Source: Basidiobolus meristosporus CBS 931.73
Lineage: Eukaryota; Basidiobolomycota; Basidiobolomycetes; Basidiobolales; Basidiobolaceae
DNA: 64,000 nucleotides
Reading direction: 5' to 3'
Assembly (NCBI GenBank): GCA_002104905.1
Contig: MCFE01000379.1
Location: 20,254 to 84,253 of the forward strand
Part shown: in pieces, positions 24,661 to 36,308 of the stretch
Position numbering within the stretch: position 1 is the stretch's first letter
Layout: each line of letters starts with the position of its first letter
Translations under genes and position numbers: made by a program
Notes under the pieces: generated by a model
The model's input: the letters and a program-made list of their open reading frames with translations, nothing else
The model's database searches: none
Told to the model about the DNA's origin: nothing

Positions 24661-24772
24661 ACTATCTAGACATATTCCACTTGCTTTGTTGCCAGGGCCA
24701 TGCAGAAGTACAAATACCACACAATCTACAGGTTCTCCCAATCACTTCCGGTATCTATAAAACTCTTACAAT
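24661..24772 (+). repeat. Fragment of a copia LTR (3' third)
   Basis: It contains CAGAAGTACAAATACCACAC followed by TTCTCCCAATCACTTCC and ends ACTCTTACAA. Confidence 0.7.
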
Positions 24773-24918
24773 ATGAGCAAGATGTGCAATATTTGAAGGC
24801 TGTTGGGTAAGTTTGAAAATTTTGGGAACTTCCGGGCCTTCACTAATCCTGAGAGTTGGCTGATGACTTACAAACTAAATCATAATCGATTATTCCGTAA
24901 TTGGCTAGCAGTCAAATA

Positions 24919-25231
24919 TGTTGTAATAGTTTTGACAATATTGGAAGTGATTGGGAGAACCTGTAGATTATGTGGTTTCACTCAATGATTCATTGAATGT
25001 GAAAGTAGTGTTTATACTTTTACATGATCCTGGTAAAATAAGCATGTAGAATATGCCAAGGAAGTTCCCGAAAGCATGTGTGCAAAGTTTGGGGCTGTTT
25101 GGATAACTTTGAGAATATTCATGTTCTGGGTACTTGATGTTTTGATGAAAATATCCTCCAAGATTTGTAGGTAATGATCTAAGTGACTGAATTAGATCAA
25201 TATGTAGGTGAAATTCCAGACCTTTACAAGC
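24919..25231 (-). repeat. Decayed inverted copia LTR
   Basis: The plus strand begins TGTTGTAATAGTTTTGAC. It keeps GGTTTCACTCAATGATTC, the TATA complement and GTTCTGGGTACTTGATG, and ends near CCTTTACAAG. Confidence 0.8.
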
Positions 25232-25261
25232 AAAATAGAGCCCTAGGGTATATGTAGTACA

Positions 25262-25647
25262 TGTTGTAAGAATCTTAGAGATATTGGAAGTGAGTGGGAG
25301 AACAATTAGATTATGTGGTTTTCACTTGATGATTTGTTAAATGTAAAAGTAGTATTTATACTTTTACCTGGTCCTGGCATTACAAACATGTCGAATAGAG
25401 TAAGGAAGGTCTCAAGAACTTGTGTGCAAAGTTTGGGGCTGCTTGGACAACTTTGAGAATTTTCATGTTCTGGGTACCTGGTATTATGGTGAAAATATAC
25501 TAAGTAAATCCAATTTTCATATTCTGGGTAAATATTCTAAGTAAATCTCAACAAGGAATTTGGTCAGTATTCTCTAGGATTTGAAGGTAATGATCTAAGT
25601 GACTAAGTTAGGTGAATATATAGGTGGAATTACAAGCTTTTACAACA
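25262..25647 (-). repeat. Inverted solo copia LTR with a 37-bp internal duplication
   Basis: It is bounded TGTTGTAAGAATC...TTTTACAACA and is 386 bp long. The excess over 349 bp is explained by a repeated stretch around 25490-25548 (TTCTGGGTA...CTAAGTAAATC occurs twice). Confidence 0.85.
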
Positions 25648-25919
25648 ATTACTTCTAAGAATTAATTAATATGCTACAAACTATATCTTAGGAGAATAGC
25701 TCATAGCCTAGCAATAGACAAAGTAGATTCCTTCATTATAGAATTGGTTTAGGTGTGAATTAAATACTCAAAGTAATATGAGTGTCCTGGGTGTACAGTA
25801 TACATGTTGCATTTTCTTCCACATTGTTAGTATCATATTGGTCCACTCCAGTAGATTCTGTACTTGTATAAACCAGAATTAATATGGACACTTAGGCTCC
25901 CGCTTAGTGTGTTTGGTAT

Positions 25920-26467
25920 TGTAGTAAGATTCTAGAGAGTATTAAAAGAGATTTGAAGAACTAGAAGAGATGCATCACACTCAATTGTTGATATACTAGT
26001 TCAACAAACATCTTTTTATACTATTAGGGAAACTATGTGAAGCAAATGATGTGAGTTAGCTGAAAGAAGTCTCAGAAAGTAGTCCACAAGGCCTAGGGGC
26101 TCTTGAGTAATTACAATATCTAGGTCCTCACTAATTCTAAGAGTAACCTGATATCCAACAATTAGTATCTTTGGTGTATAGCTCATGGTTTAGCAATAAG
26201 TTGAATAGAATTTACAGGTATGCAAATAAATTAGGTTGAACTCACTGCCCAAAACTACAGTTTCCTGCTAAAACTCTTTGTCAGGGCCTGCTTCAGATGT
26301 CTTCATCAACATGTGTGCTGACAGGTGAATGGAAACCTGATAGTTGGAAAGATTTTCCAAGTAAATGTCAACAGGGAATTTAGGCATGATATTTCAAAAT
26401 TCATTGACTAGGATCCAAGTGACCAAATGGATAGAGTATTTAGTCACAACACAAAATTCACAACATT
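25920..26467 (-). repeat. LTR of a distant copia subfamily
   Basis: The block starts TGTAGTAAGATTCTAGAG and ends TTCACAACA. Its order of motifs parallels the antisense 349-bp LTR, but it is longer (548 bp) and diverged. No internal region is present. Confidence 0.5.
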
Positions 26468-26494
26468 CTGAACCACTTATTAGATGCTTATGTT

Positions 26495-26636
26495 TAGAGT
26501 ACATGACATCTTGGAAATAATGTTCCAAGTATATCCAAACATAGGATTTAGACCACAAATACTATGGCTCATAAATTATGATTTAAGTGACCAAGTTAAT
26601 GGAGTATTTGGGTGTGACTACAAAGACTTGCAACAT
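26495..26636 (-). repeat. Fragment of a diverged inverted LTR
   Basis: GACATCTTGG...GTGACCAAGTTAATGGAGTATTTGG and a terminal TTGCAACA resemble the second half of the antisense LTR. Confidence 0.5.
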
Positions 26637-28080
26637 GACCTACCTATTCTTGTAATCATTATCAATAAATCCAAAAACCTCATTACAAGTACAATTATGG
26701 GAGATCTTTGATTTGTTGATAAACCAGGTTGAAGTAAAGCCTCACTAGTTTGAGGGGAACCGTTATAAAGTAAGAATAAGCATACTTTTGGGAAGGGCTT
26801 GGACCATTTGGATGTGTTTCAAGATTTGGGCACTTCTGGTATCTCCACAGTTTGAAGCAATTGGTGGGCAGATCAAACAGCTTTAATGTCATATAAAAGA
26901 AAGTATAGGATCAAAGTTGGCAAATATCTGTGCTGGACTAATTATTAGCAGCAGTTGATACTATAAGCAACACGCTCCTTTTGCTGAATTCCTCGCGGTG
27001 AGGGGGACACCAGCACCAGCAACGACCAATTTATGGCCGTATTCCAACCTTCAGGGATCACTGGTGGCTATTGTAAAGTAATCATCGAAATTCAATTCGT
27101 TTTGCAAACAATCAGCTTGGAAATTATACAGTAGGCGATAAACGGATCATTTGCAACCCAAGTCACCACCAATACTCCCCCCAAACTCTTGCGATCAACA
27201 GTGCCAACAAAACAGAGGGATTTTTGATATCCCTTGCTGCCACTGGATGTGACTTGATGTCGGAAATTCCAATTCAAGGTGCGCTGATCAAGTGATGGTA
27301 GATTTATTCATGGTTGGGTGGGACTTGGAGGGGATTGAGCTTGGTACATATACCACCATGGATTTTCACTGGGCATCCACCAGTCTGCTTATGATCCCTT
27401 TGAATGGTTCTCCACGGATCTTAACCATTCTCGCAAACTTGGGTCAAACAAGTAGCTTGGCGGATTCGGGGGCCACTGGTGAGCAACCTCTGTGCAGTAT
27501 CTTCCTAGCGCTACTCAAATATGTATGATTTATCTAGAAGGATGGCGCCATCGTCTTGGCTACGGGCATGACTTCCCTCCGGATCATTCTGCCAACACTG
27601 CGCATATCTTGGTGTGGGACCGATAGCCAGATAGAACAAACATCGGACTATCTGGTGCCACTGGTCCTCCTAACCTGGCAATCCCCGAACGAAAAAGGCT
27701 GCATTGGACAAAGCGACTGGGATCTGGTTGTTGGTTATCACTCGCCCTAGCCCTAACCCACTGGCTATCACTCCACATGATTGGAAAGGAATCATCGGGG
27801 TTGCTCAACGCTTTCCCGAATCGCCATCTCTATTGGTGGTTGAGGTCATGAATCCATATGATTCACCATGTATCATGATTCCAAGAGCCAAGTGCTCCAA
27901 ACCAATCACATGGGAAGGTGATAATCGAGCAGTATACTACGGGCCAATGAGAACCCCCAGCCGGAGCACTCTAGGGCGTAACCCCGAAACTTTTCGTTCG
28001 ATTCGAGAGTATACCACGATATAACATGCGTACTCGGTAGGTTGCGCTTCAGTAACCCCCCGCCTGACCCCGACAACACC
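26637..28080. other. Intergenic upstream of HIS1
   Basis: Several short open frames occur, none with recognisable similarity or splice structure. The right part becomes GC-richer and includes the HIS1 leader. I cannot support a gene here. Confidence 0.45.
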
Positions 28081-29064
28081 ATGGAACTTATCCCCGAGCT
28101 GACCGACCGTTTGCTGTTCGCCATACCCAAAAAGGGTCGTCTTCACGAGAAATGCCTTCAGCTGCTGAAAGGGGCTGACATCCAATTCCACAAAAAAGCC
28201 CGCCTCGACGTGGCGATCGTACGCAACTTACCCATCGCCTTAGTGTTCCTGCCCGCCGCCGATATCGCCACTTTCGTCGGCCAGGGTAACGTCGACCTGG
28301 GCATCACAGGGGAGGACATTATCGCCGAATCGGACGTTCACGGCCAGGTGGAGAAGGTCATGGATCTTGGGTTCGGAAAGTGCCGTCTCTGCATCCAGGT
28401 CCCCGTCAAGGGGGAGATCAAGAAGGTGGAGGATCTGGTGGGCAAAAGAATCGTCACCAGTTTCGAGGGCGTCTCCCGCAGATATTTCGATGGGATCGAC
28501 GCGACCGTTCTCTCCGAGGAGGAGATCAAGGCCAATAAGGGGACCAAGATCACATGCATTAGCGGCAGTGTGGAAGCGGCTTGCACCCTTGGTTTGGCCG
28601 ACGGGATTGTGGATTTGGTTGGTAAGTGGGCTTGATTCGGTGACTTGCACTCGACGACCTCGGCGTGACTAACATAATTCCATTTTCCAGAATCGGGAGA
28701 AACCATGCATGCCGCTGGCCTCCATGATATCGCCACCATTCTCACCACCGAGGCGGTTCTGATCTCCAGAAAGTCCTCCAAGCATGTGGAGCTGATCTCC
28801 AAATTGAAGTCTCGTATCGAGGGAGTCATCGCCGCCACCAAGTACGTTTACATCAACTACAACGTTGATCGCAACAAGCTGAAGGAAGCCACCAAGATCA
28901 CCCCCGGTCGTAAGGCCCCTACAGTCAGCCCCTTGGAGAATGATGGCTGGGTCGCTGTAAGCTCCATGGTGTTGAAGGCGGATGTCGCCGATATCATGGA
29001 CGAGCTCAAGCACATTGGTGCCACTGACATCATGGTGTTTAACATCAATAACTGCCGTGTTTAA
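28081..29064 (+). CDS. HIS1: ATP phosphoribosyltransferase, first step of histidine synthesis (304 aa)
   Basis: The enzyme condenses ATP with PRPP to give phosphoribosyl-ATP. Exons are 28081-28621 and 28691-29064. The 69-nt intron has GTAAGT, a GACTAAC branch site and TTCCAG. Motifs include LLFAIPKKGRL at the N-terminus, GITGEDII, TSFEGVSRRYF, the PRPP loop region GSVEAACTLGLADGIVDLV and ESGETMHAAGL, followed by the regulatory C-terminal domain (LENDGWVAVSSMV...HIGATDIMVF). The long form with the ACT-like C-terminus is feedback-inhibited by histidine in known fungi. The start is the first ATG. Length matches the family (about 300). Confidence 0.96.
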
Positions 29065-29623
29065 TGTAGTTCAGATCCAAACTAATGTTTATACCCCCAC
29101 CACCCTCACTGCCCTCACCACCCACTCATCTGCTGTGCCCATAGAATAAATCACCATCGCTATGACGTCGTTGGCTTGCTGATCATTACAAACTGTCCAT
29201 TAGTGCACCACAATAGAGATCCACCCGCAATCAAGGTCTGAGCGATTCTAGGCCTCAATGGGCAATATACCAGGAATCACTGCACCGAATGATCGATTCG
29301 GGAGCCAATCATCGCTGCAATCGCAGTGTTTAGCCTCTCGACGGAGTCAATGTTCTAGCCCTGAGAGGACCAATAACAAATATCGCCACCTTCCGTGGGC
29401 TCACATAGCGAAGTGGCATTTTGGACGATCGATTGAAGTGACAGCAGTGGGGCCAATCATCAAGATTTAATATAGGTTTCGTTCTCGAATTTCGATGCAA
29501 GCCCCGAAATCTATAGCGCAGATTAACTCAATTATACTAATACCCATTCCGGCTAATGCTTGGTATTTGCTCATATATATACCGGTGGACCATCCACTCT
29601 TCCCCTCTTCCGTCACAGTAATC
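29065..29623. other. Intergenic between HIS1 and Ras-like copy 1, with TATA box
   Basis: There is no gene. TATATATA at 29574-29581 lies about 43 bp before the Ras-like start. Confidence 0.55.
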
Positions 29624-30197
29624 ATGCAGTCGAACAACAAGCAACACAAAGTCGTGGTCCTCGGGGATGGTGCAGTTGGTAAGACTGCGCTCACGGTCCA
29701 ACTCTGCTCCAACCACTTCCTAGAGACATACAACCCCACCATTGAGGATTCATTTCGTACTCAGGCGGTGATCGACAAGAAACCATGCTCCTTGGAGATT
29801 TTGGATACAGCCGGCCAGCAGGAGTTTACAATGCTGCGAGATCAGTGGATTCGTGAGGGAGAGGGGTTCCTCCTTGTATACTGCATCGCAGCCAGGTCTA
29901 GCTTCGAGCACGTCGAGATGATCCGGAATGAGATAGCCAAGGTCCGGGATATCACCAAGACTCCGATCCTCCTGGTCGGTAACAAATGCGACAAGAAGAC
30001 CGAGCGAGAGGTGTCCCAGTTTGAAGGGCATCGCGCTCGCCAAGCGATTGGGATGCCAGTTCATTGAGAGCTCGGCCAAAACGGCCGTGAACGTGGAGAA
30101 GACGTTTCATCGGATCGTGCGTCTGATGCGATCCAAGCAAGAGGAGCCCCATGGTCGGAAAGTCAACATAATGAAGACCAAATGCCACTTGATGTAA
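29624..30197 (+). pseudogene. Ras-like small GTPase, copy 1, with a one-base frameshift
   Basis: This is a Ras-family GTP switch, intronless. The P-loop is LGDGAVGKT, the effector loop is YNPTIEDSFR, the G3 box is DTAGQQEF with Gln at the position of Ras Gln61, and NKCD is present. As assembled, the frame closes at 30067 (147 aa) because of one extra base at about 30031 relative to copy 2 (30564-31133). Ignoring that base the frame runs on to a stop at 30195-30197 and ends in a CAAX box CHLM, for about 190 aa. As written it would lose the SAK motif and membrane anchor. It is either an assembly error or a pseudogene in progress. It is convergent with copy 2. Confidence 0.85.
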
Positions 30198-30563
30198 ATT
30201 CAATGTAGAGTACCTCACACGTAGACACACAATATGTACATACCAGCACCAACCATATATCATCGATAAATAAATTCCCCATAGAAACCGATAGAAAATG
30301 ATTTATAGTCTATCTTCTTCCATTTTTCGCTAGAAGCAGTCTGGTTCAATTCACCACTCCAGACGCCACGATATGATATAAATAGATTGCCACAAAGTGC
30401 GCAGCGGAATGTGAATTCAGTGATCGTTCGGGTGGCTTCATATGTGGTTGAACCAAAAAGTCTATATTGAATCGAAGTTAAATCCTTGATTTTATTTACA
30501 TGGACTGGAGGCGACGGATTGGATGGTATTTTACAAGTTGAGTGCTATGCTACACCAATATAC
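30198..30563. other. Intergenic between the convergent Ras-like genes
   Basis: 366 bp, AT-rich. It is presumed to hold both 3' UTRs, and nothing else is visible. Confidence 0.5.
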
Positions 30564-31133
30564 TTACATCAACAGGCACTTGGTCTTGGTTTTGTTGGTG
30601 CAGCCAAGTAGTTCCTCTTGCTTGGATCGCATCAGACGCACGATCCGATGAAACGTCTTCTCCACGTTCACGGCCGTTTTGGCCGAGCTCTCAATGAACT
30701 GGCATCCCAATCGCTTGGCGAGCGCGTGCCCTTCAAACTGGGACACCTCTCGCTCGGTCTCCTTGTCGCATTTGTTACCGACCAGGAGGATCGGAGTCTT
30801 GGTGATATCCCGGACCTTGGCTATCTCATTCCGGATCATCTCGACGTGCTCGAAGCTAGACCTGGCTGCAATGCAGTATACAAGGAGGAACCCCTCTCCC
30901 TCACGAATCCACTGATCCCGTAGTGTCACAAACTCCTGATGTCCGGCTGTGTCCAATATTTCGAGGGTGCATGGTTTCTTGTCGATGACCGCCCGAGTCT
31001 GGGAGCAATCCTCAATGGTGGGGTTGTATGTCTCTAGGAAGTGATTGGAACAGAGTTGGACCGTTAACGCTGTCTTGCCAACCCGTCCATCGCCGAGTAA
31101 AACAACTTTATGATGGTTGAGCTTCGCCTTCAT
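30564..31133 (-). CDS. Ras-like small GTPase, copy 2, with His at Ras position 61 (189 aa)
   Basis: This is an intact intronless Ras-family gene. P-loop LGDGRVGKT puts Arg at Ras position 13. The effector loop is YNPTIED followed by a changed CSQTR. The G3 box is DTAGHQEF with His in place of Gln61. NKCD and ESSAKTAVN are normal, and the protein ends in CAAX box CLLM, so prenylation is expected. In Ras proteins changes at 13 and 61 are known to slow GTP hydrolysis, so a constitutively active or altered switch is inferred. The start is ATG at 31133; the upstream in-frame codons have no ATG. The 3' two thirds is almost identical to copy 1 at DNA level. Confidence 0.93.
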   Translation of the reverse strand: MKAKLNHHKVVLLGDGRVGKTALTVQLCSNHFLETYNPTIEDCSQTRAVIDKKPCTLEILDTAGHQEFVTLRDQWIREGEGFLLVYCIAARSSFEHVEMIRNEIAKVRDITKTPILLVGNKCDKETEREVSQFEGHALAKRLGCQFIESSAKTAVNVEKTFHRIVRLMRSKQEELLGCTNKTKTKCLLM

Positions 31134-31429
31134 AGGTAACCAGCAAGTTCGCACCGCCCTTCTTATACAGCAAAATGAAACGCCACCAAGATGATTGGCG
31201 AGGCGAACAAGGCAGCTTTAAAGGCTAATCGCCAACCGTTTTGTATGTAGAAGATTACTCAAGATTGATAAGCGAATATATTTGTACAATCTGATGGCCG
31301 GATATATCCATCCAGAAGGATCGTCAGCTTTGTAAGCAACTCAGTGGATTAGATACTATGGAAACGTGACAGAATATGCATTTCAATTGAATGTTTATTT
31401 TGATGGCAAATCGAGGTTGTCCGTTGGAT

Positions 31430-31986
31430 TTAGGCAGTAAGAACAACGGCACCACCAGTTTGCTTAATCTTCTCTTCGGCACGACGAGAAACATAACGAG
31501 CCTTAACGATGACGGGTTGCTCGGGGAGACGTCCCTTACCGAGAACCTTTCCGTAACCGGCACGAAGAGTGTCAATGACTGGAACAACTTCCTTGTTGGC
31601 GGCATACTTGACACGGGTTTGCTCAGAGACCAAGGTCCACAATTTGTCAAGGTTGACAACAGGGCGATAGTATTGGTTACGAGTCAAATGGAAGTGACGC
31701 ATACCAACCTTACCGAAGTAACCAGGATGGTACTTATCCATGTTGATACGGTGGTGATGTTGACCACCAGCCAAACCGCGACCTCCCGGATGTTTTCTGT
31801 GCTTACCAACACGACCGTGACCGGCGGAGACGTGTCCGCGCTTCTTTCTGTTATGATGGAGTCTGGTAGGCTAGTAGAAGGGAAAAGTAGGGTCAATAAA
31901 TAGTCCGCAACAGAGAAGATCGTCAACTGCATCCATCGCATGCATATCTCCATCCATTTCATTCACTGATAATGATCACGTACCAT
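31430..31986 (-). CDS. RPL28: 60S ribosomal protein uL15 (L27a/Rpl28), 147 aa
   Basis: This is a component of the large ribosomal subunit. Exon 1 is only the start codon (31986-31984). The intron (31983-31871, 113 nt) begins GTACGTG and ends CTACTAG, and exon 2 is 31870-31430. Exon 2 starts [19 protein letters not shown] and includes the Gly/His/Arg-rich [20 protein letters not shown], which is diagnostic of uL15. It ends TGGAVVLTA. An intron straight after the first codon or two is common in fungal ribosomal protein genes. It is divergent from condensin with 428 bp between starts. Confidence 0.96.
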
Positions 31987-32414
31987 GGTTTAAGGCCAAG
32001 CGGGAATATGAGAGAGGAAGAAACGCCTGGTTGGGCATTCGCTCCTATATGGTTGATTACTACGAAAAAAAACTTTCCATTCGAGGATTTTTTTCTGATC
32101 TTTTGACTGGATGGATGGTGGTTTAGTTCCCGTGATCCGCTAGTTATCAGAATTCCCGGCCAGTTTAATCAGAAATGTATGCTTGCTTGGCTTCTTGTTT
32201 AGCCAGTCGGAGGTTGTTTTTGTTTTGAATGTGGCTGATGGTCGTTGATTGGGCCATAGGTCATGGTGTTTACACATTGAGCCAAATCATAAATAAACAA
32301 CTCCCGGTCACTAATACTAGTTTAATCGTCTGTTTGGTTTGCACTTACACCACCTAGAGTGAACTTGTACCGGTTTCGTTTTCTTACTTTCGACCCATAC
32401 ACGAAGCACAGCCC
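31987..32414. promoter_or_regulatory. Divergent promoter region of uL15 and condensin subunit 1
   Basis: 428 bp separate the two start codons. There are no coding features and T-rich tracts are present. Binding sites are not assigned. Confidence 0.5.
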
Positions 32415-35400
32415 ATGAGCAAATTCAACATCCAGGACGAGCTGGAGAAGCTTCAGGACAACAGCGTCAAAATCGACAATGAGGTGGATGTCGCCAACTT
32501 GAATCCCGCTGCCGTGGAGACGTTTTTGAACGGTAGGGTCCCCACTTTTACGCTTCCTTTTGAAATGTCCATCTAACCTTTGGGATGAGCAGATGCTGTA
32601 GATAAAATCGAAGATAACTGCGAGTCTATCACCGACATGGAGGTGTTCGACTGCTTTCGCAGTTTCATCAAGTAAGGATCCATGGAAGCCATCTGTATTC
32701 ATGCACCAGTACTGATCTTCCACCAAATCAAATAGGTATTTCGACTTGCTAAAGCCACAACAGAGCAACAAGCTCTTGGACATCATACTGTCTGGATTCC
32801 AGACCCAAATCGATCAAACAGAGGAGGCAGCCTCGAGCAATAGTCCACCATACGACCAGCAAATCCAAGCGTTGATGATGTATGGATTTCTTCTTCATTG
32901 GCTCACGAGAGTGGCCGAAAAGAGGGCTATGGCCAAGAGCACCGCTGACAAGAATGCCGCTAAAGCCAAGAAGCCTCGCAGTAAGCGTGACGAAGAGCAA
33001 GAATCGTGGGACTGGATGCAGCATAAGCAAAAATCATTGGAATTGATGTCCAGAATGCTCGACATCAAACTGAACAAAATCTGCAGCTCCTCCCATGAGC
33101 GCGACACATGCGTCAATCTACTCACTCGCTCCGCCTATCAAATTCTCGAGAATCCAGATAACACGAAGGCCACACCAATCAAGCTCCAGGCGTACCACAT
33201 CATCAACAAGAGCGTTGTCGACTATGAACACTCATTTGCTGCGCAAACCACGATCTTGCAGAACCTCCAATACTATGAGCACTTAAGTGAGCCGATGGCT
33301 GAACTTCTACATTCGCTGGCCGAACAGTTTGAGTATCCACAACTCGCCGAAACCATCCTCCGTGAGGTCAGCAACAAGAATTTCCACACGAATGACAAGA
33401 ACGGGCCCAAGTCGTTCGCACGCTTCCTGGTTAAGCTCTCCGAACTCTCGCCGAAACTGATACTCAAGCAGATGGGGCTGTTGGTTCGTCAGCTGGACAG
33501 CGAATCTTATGTGCTCCGCTGCGCGTTGATCGAGATTGTAGGCCATACCATTCTGCACTTGGCCACGCTGGAACAGAACGACATTCAACACAAGCAGATC
33601 GATCACTACTTTGACGTCTTGGAGGAAAGATTTAGAGACCTGAATTCCATCTGTCGATCCAAGGTCTTGCAGGTACTGTCTCTACTTTGCGACAGCAAGG
33701 CCAAGTTCCCCAAGAGAAGACCTCGCCTGGTCGCCCTGGTTATCAGCCGGCTAGAGGACAAAAGCAGCAACGTCCGGAAAAATGCCATCAGGACACTTTC
33801 CAGGTTTTTGGAGACGCATCCCTTCCTGATTGAAGGGGGTGAGCTGTTCCTGGACACTTTCCAGAACAGACTGAACCAAATCGATCAGGAATTGAAGGAG
33901 ATTGTTATCCCCTCCCTGGGCAAACCCAATTCCAAGAAGAAGTCTAGAAAGCTATCTCACAAATCCACCGACGAAAGCCGTGACGATGATTCTTCCGAGC
34001 AGAGCAATGACGAGGAGGAGGAAGAAGAGGATCAAGCCGAGGGCGAACAAGACGGCTCCGATGAGCCTGCCCCTAACCCACTCATGAACCCAGAAACCGC
34101 CACCAAGGTGATTCAACTTCAGTTCCACAAACGCTACTACACAGACGCTGTTCAATTCGTCGAGAGCATCCATGAGGCGATTCCTGTACTCTGCCAGCTA
34201 CTCGGATCCACCACCAAGGCTGAGGTGATCGAAGCCATGGATTTCTTTGTTACCGCCACTAGATACAAGATCCAAATGGCCCAAGAGGGAATTCGTAAGA
34301 TGCTTCACTTGGTCTGGGTCAAGGATAACGGCAATGACGAAACCAAGGGGGTTCGAAGCCGCCTAATCGATTCCTTCCGTGCGCTGTATCTGACCAGCGA
34401 CCCAAGCCTTACTCCCAAGGAGAACGTCAATCTTTTCTCCAAAAATCTAATCGGTTTGACCCTGGACTCTTCTCTGGCAGAGCTGACCTCCTTGGAGGAG
34501 ATTCTGAGCATCATCATGGCCGAGGGATATATTCCTGAAGAGCTGGTGTCTAAATTATGGGGCGTGTACGGCATCACGAAGAAGGAAATCCAAAGATCCA
34601 ACGTCGCGGCGCCATCATCATTTTGGGAATGCTAGCCAAGGCCAAGAAAGAGATCATCTCGGAGAGAATCGATCTTCTACTTAAGATTGGTATGGGCGAT
34701 TTGGGCAGGGATGACTTGGGCTTGGCAAAATACACCTGCCTGGCGCTGCAGAGACTAGGTGAGGTGAAGAGAGGCAAGGGTCTGGTCAACACTGGCAACA
34801 TTCGTCTTCCTTTGTCGCATCCGATCTTCAAGAAGATTGAGGAGTTCATTGAGCAAGACTCCGACTCCAGTGAGTGGTCTACCGTTGCGGAGCAAGCCGT
34901 CAACACCGTCTATCTACTCTGCGACCACCCCGATGTTTTGTGTGGAAACATCATCAAAGCTAAAGCACGCCAAGTGTTTGCTAAAAGCCCAGCAGCCGAA
35001 GCGGAGTCCGAATCAGAAACGAATGACGACTCCAAGCACAACGCCCAAACCACCTCATTGCTCTCGCAACTGCTCTTCATTGTAGGCCACGTTGCCATGA
35101 AGCAGATCGTTCATCTAGAGGTCATCGAGAGCGCCTGGAAAAAGAGAAAGGCCGAGGCCAAGCAGTCGGCCAGCAAGAAGCCAGATGATGATGAGTTGGA
35201 TCAGGTGGTTGGATCGACCGAAGATGATGTTGCCGACGTGATCAGCCATGTTCGTGAACGGGAATTGCTTTTCGGAGCCAAATCGTTGTTGGCAACATTC
35301 GGGCCCATGGTCGTACACATCTGCGCAAACAACACCACCTACCCCGACCGCTTGCTTCAAATCAATGCAGCATTGGCACTGGCGAAGTTCATGTGCGTCA

Positions 35401-36308
35401 GCAGTGACTTTTGTGAGAAACACCTTCAGCTGCTCTTCACCATGCTGGAGAAATCTGACGACCCAATTGTTCGAAGCAACATTGTGATCGCACTTGGCGA
35501 TGTGGCGGTCTGCTTCAATACCCTGGTTGGCGAGAACATCGCATTCCTTTACAAACGCCTCCGGGATCCAGACAGTTCTGTGAAGAAGAACACGTTAATG
35601 GTGCTTACGCATCTAATCCTCAACGGAATGATCAAGGTGAAAGGACAGCTGGGCGAGATGGCCAAATGCTTGGAAAACCCCGATCAGAGAATCAGCGATC
35701 TCGCTCGCTTGTTCTTCACTGAACTGGCTTCTAAGGATAACGCCGTCTACAATAACCTCCCCGACATGATCAGTAGCTTATCATCGGGCAACAACGCCGT
35801 CGATGAGGAATCGTTCAAGCGGATCATGAAGTTCTTGTTTGAGTTCATCAAGGACAAAGAAAGGCAAACCGAGAACATCGTGGAGAAACTGTGCCTCCGT
35901 TTCCGCAACACTGATGATCAGCGTCAGTGGAAGGATATCTCGTATTGCCTTTCGTTGGTCCAGTACCGATCGGACAGAACTTTCAAGAAACTGCTCGACG
36001 GTATGGTGTACTTCCATGATAAGCTCCACAACAACACCGTCCATCACCACATGATGGAGATTGTTACCAAGGCCAGGTCTCAAGTGTGGCAACGAGACAA
36101 ATCGATGGTGGATGAATTCGAGAGTAAGATCGCGGAAATCAGAAAGTTCGCCGAGAAGCCAAGCGATGAGCTGGACGACGAAGATATTGCCGCCATCATC
36201 GGCGAACCAACGGAGGAGGAGCAAGAGAGCGAGGCCGAGGAATCCGACGAAGAATCTGGCGAGACCAAACAGGAATTGGAGACCAGTGAGATCCTCGCCT
36301 CAGCCTAG
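32415..36308 (+). CDS. CND1: Condensin complex subunit 1 (Cnd1/Ycs4/CAP-D2), one apparent missing base
   Basis: This is the HEAT-repeat subunit of condensin, needed for mitotic chromosome compaction. Exons are 32415-32532, 32593-32671 and 32736-36308. The N-terminal half ends in frame 1 near 34590. The C-terminal half continues in frame 3 at IQRRGAIIILGMLAKA, the conserved block of the family. One base appears to be missing around 34579-34590 (GAAGGAAATCC). Acidic linker DDDSSEQSNDEEEEEEDQAE is at about 33981-34035. The C-terminal blocks (RNTDDQRQWKDISYCL, RTFKKLLDGM) are typical. The corrected length is about 1256 aa, normal for the family. A 32-nt GT-AG intron would also restore frame but is far shorter than any other intron here. 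Confidence 0.9.

Noticed and set aside
27292-27750. Small plus-strand frames upstream of HIS1
   Set aside because: No similarity, no coding bias, no consistent splice structure.
28042-28080. N-terminal extension of HIS1
   Set aside because: It would start with TTG. The first ATG at 28081 gives the usual N-terminus.
31384-31903. Long plus-strand frame opposite uL15
   Set aside because: It is the antisense shadow of the ribosomal protein exon; the same applies to plus-strand frames opposite the aquaporin and SHMT genes.
34564-34595. A 32-nt GT-AG intron in condensin that would restore frame
   Set aside because: All other introns here are 51-113 nt, it has no branch site, and a missing base explains the break more simply.
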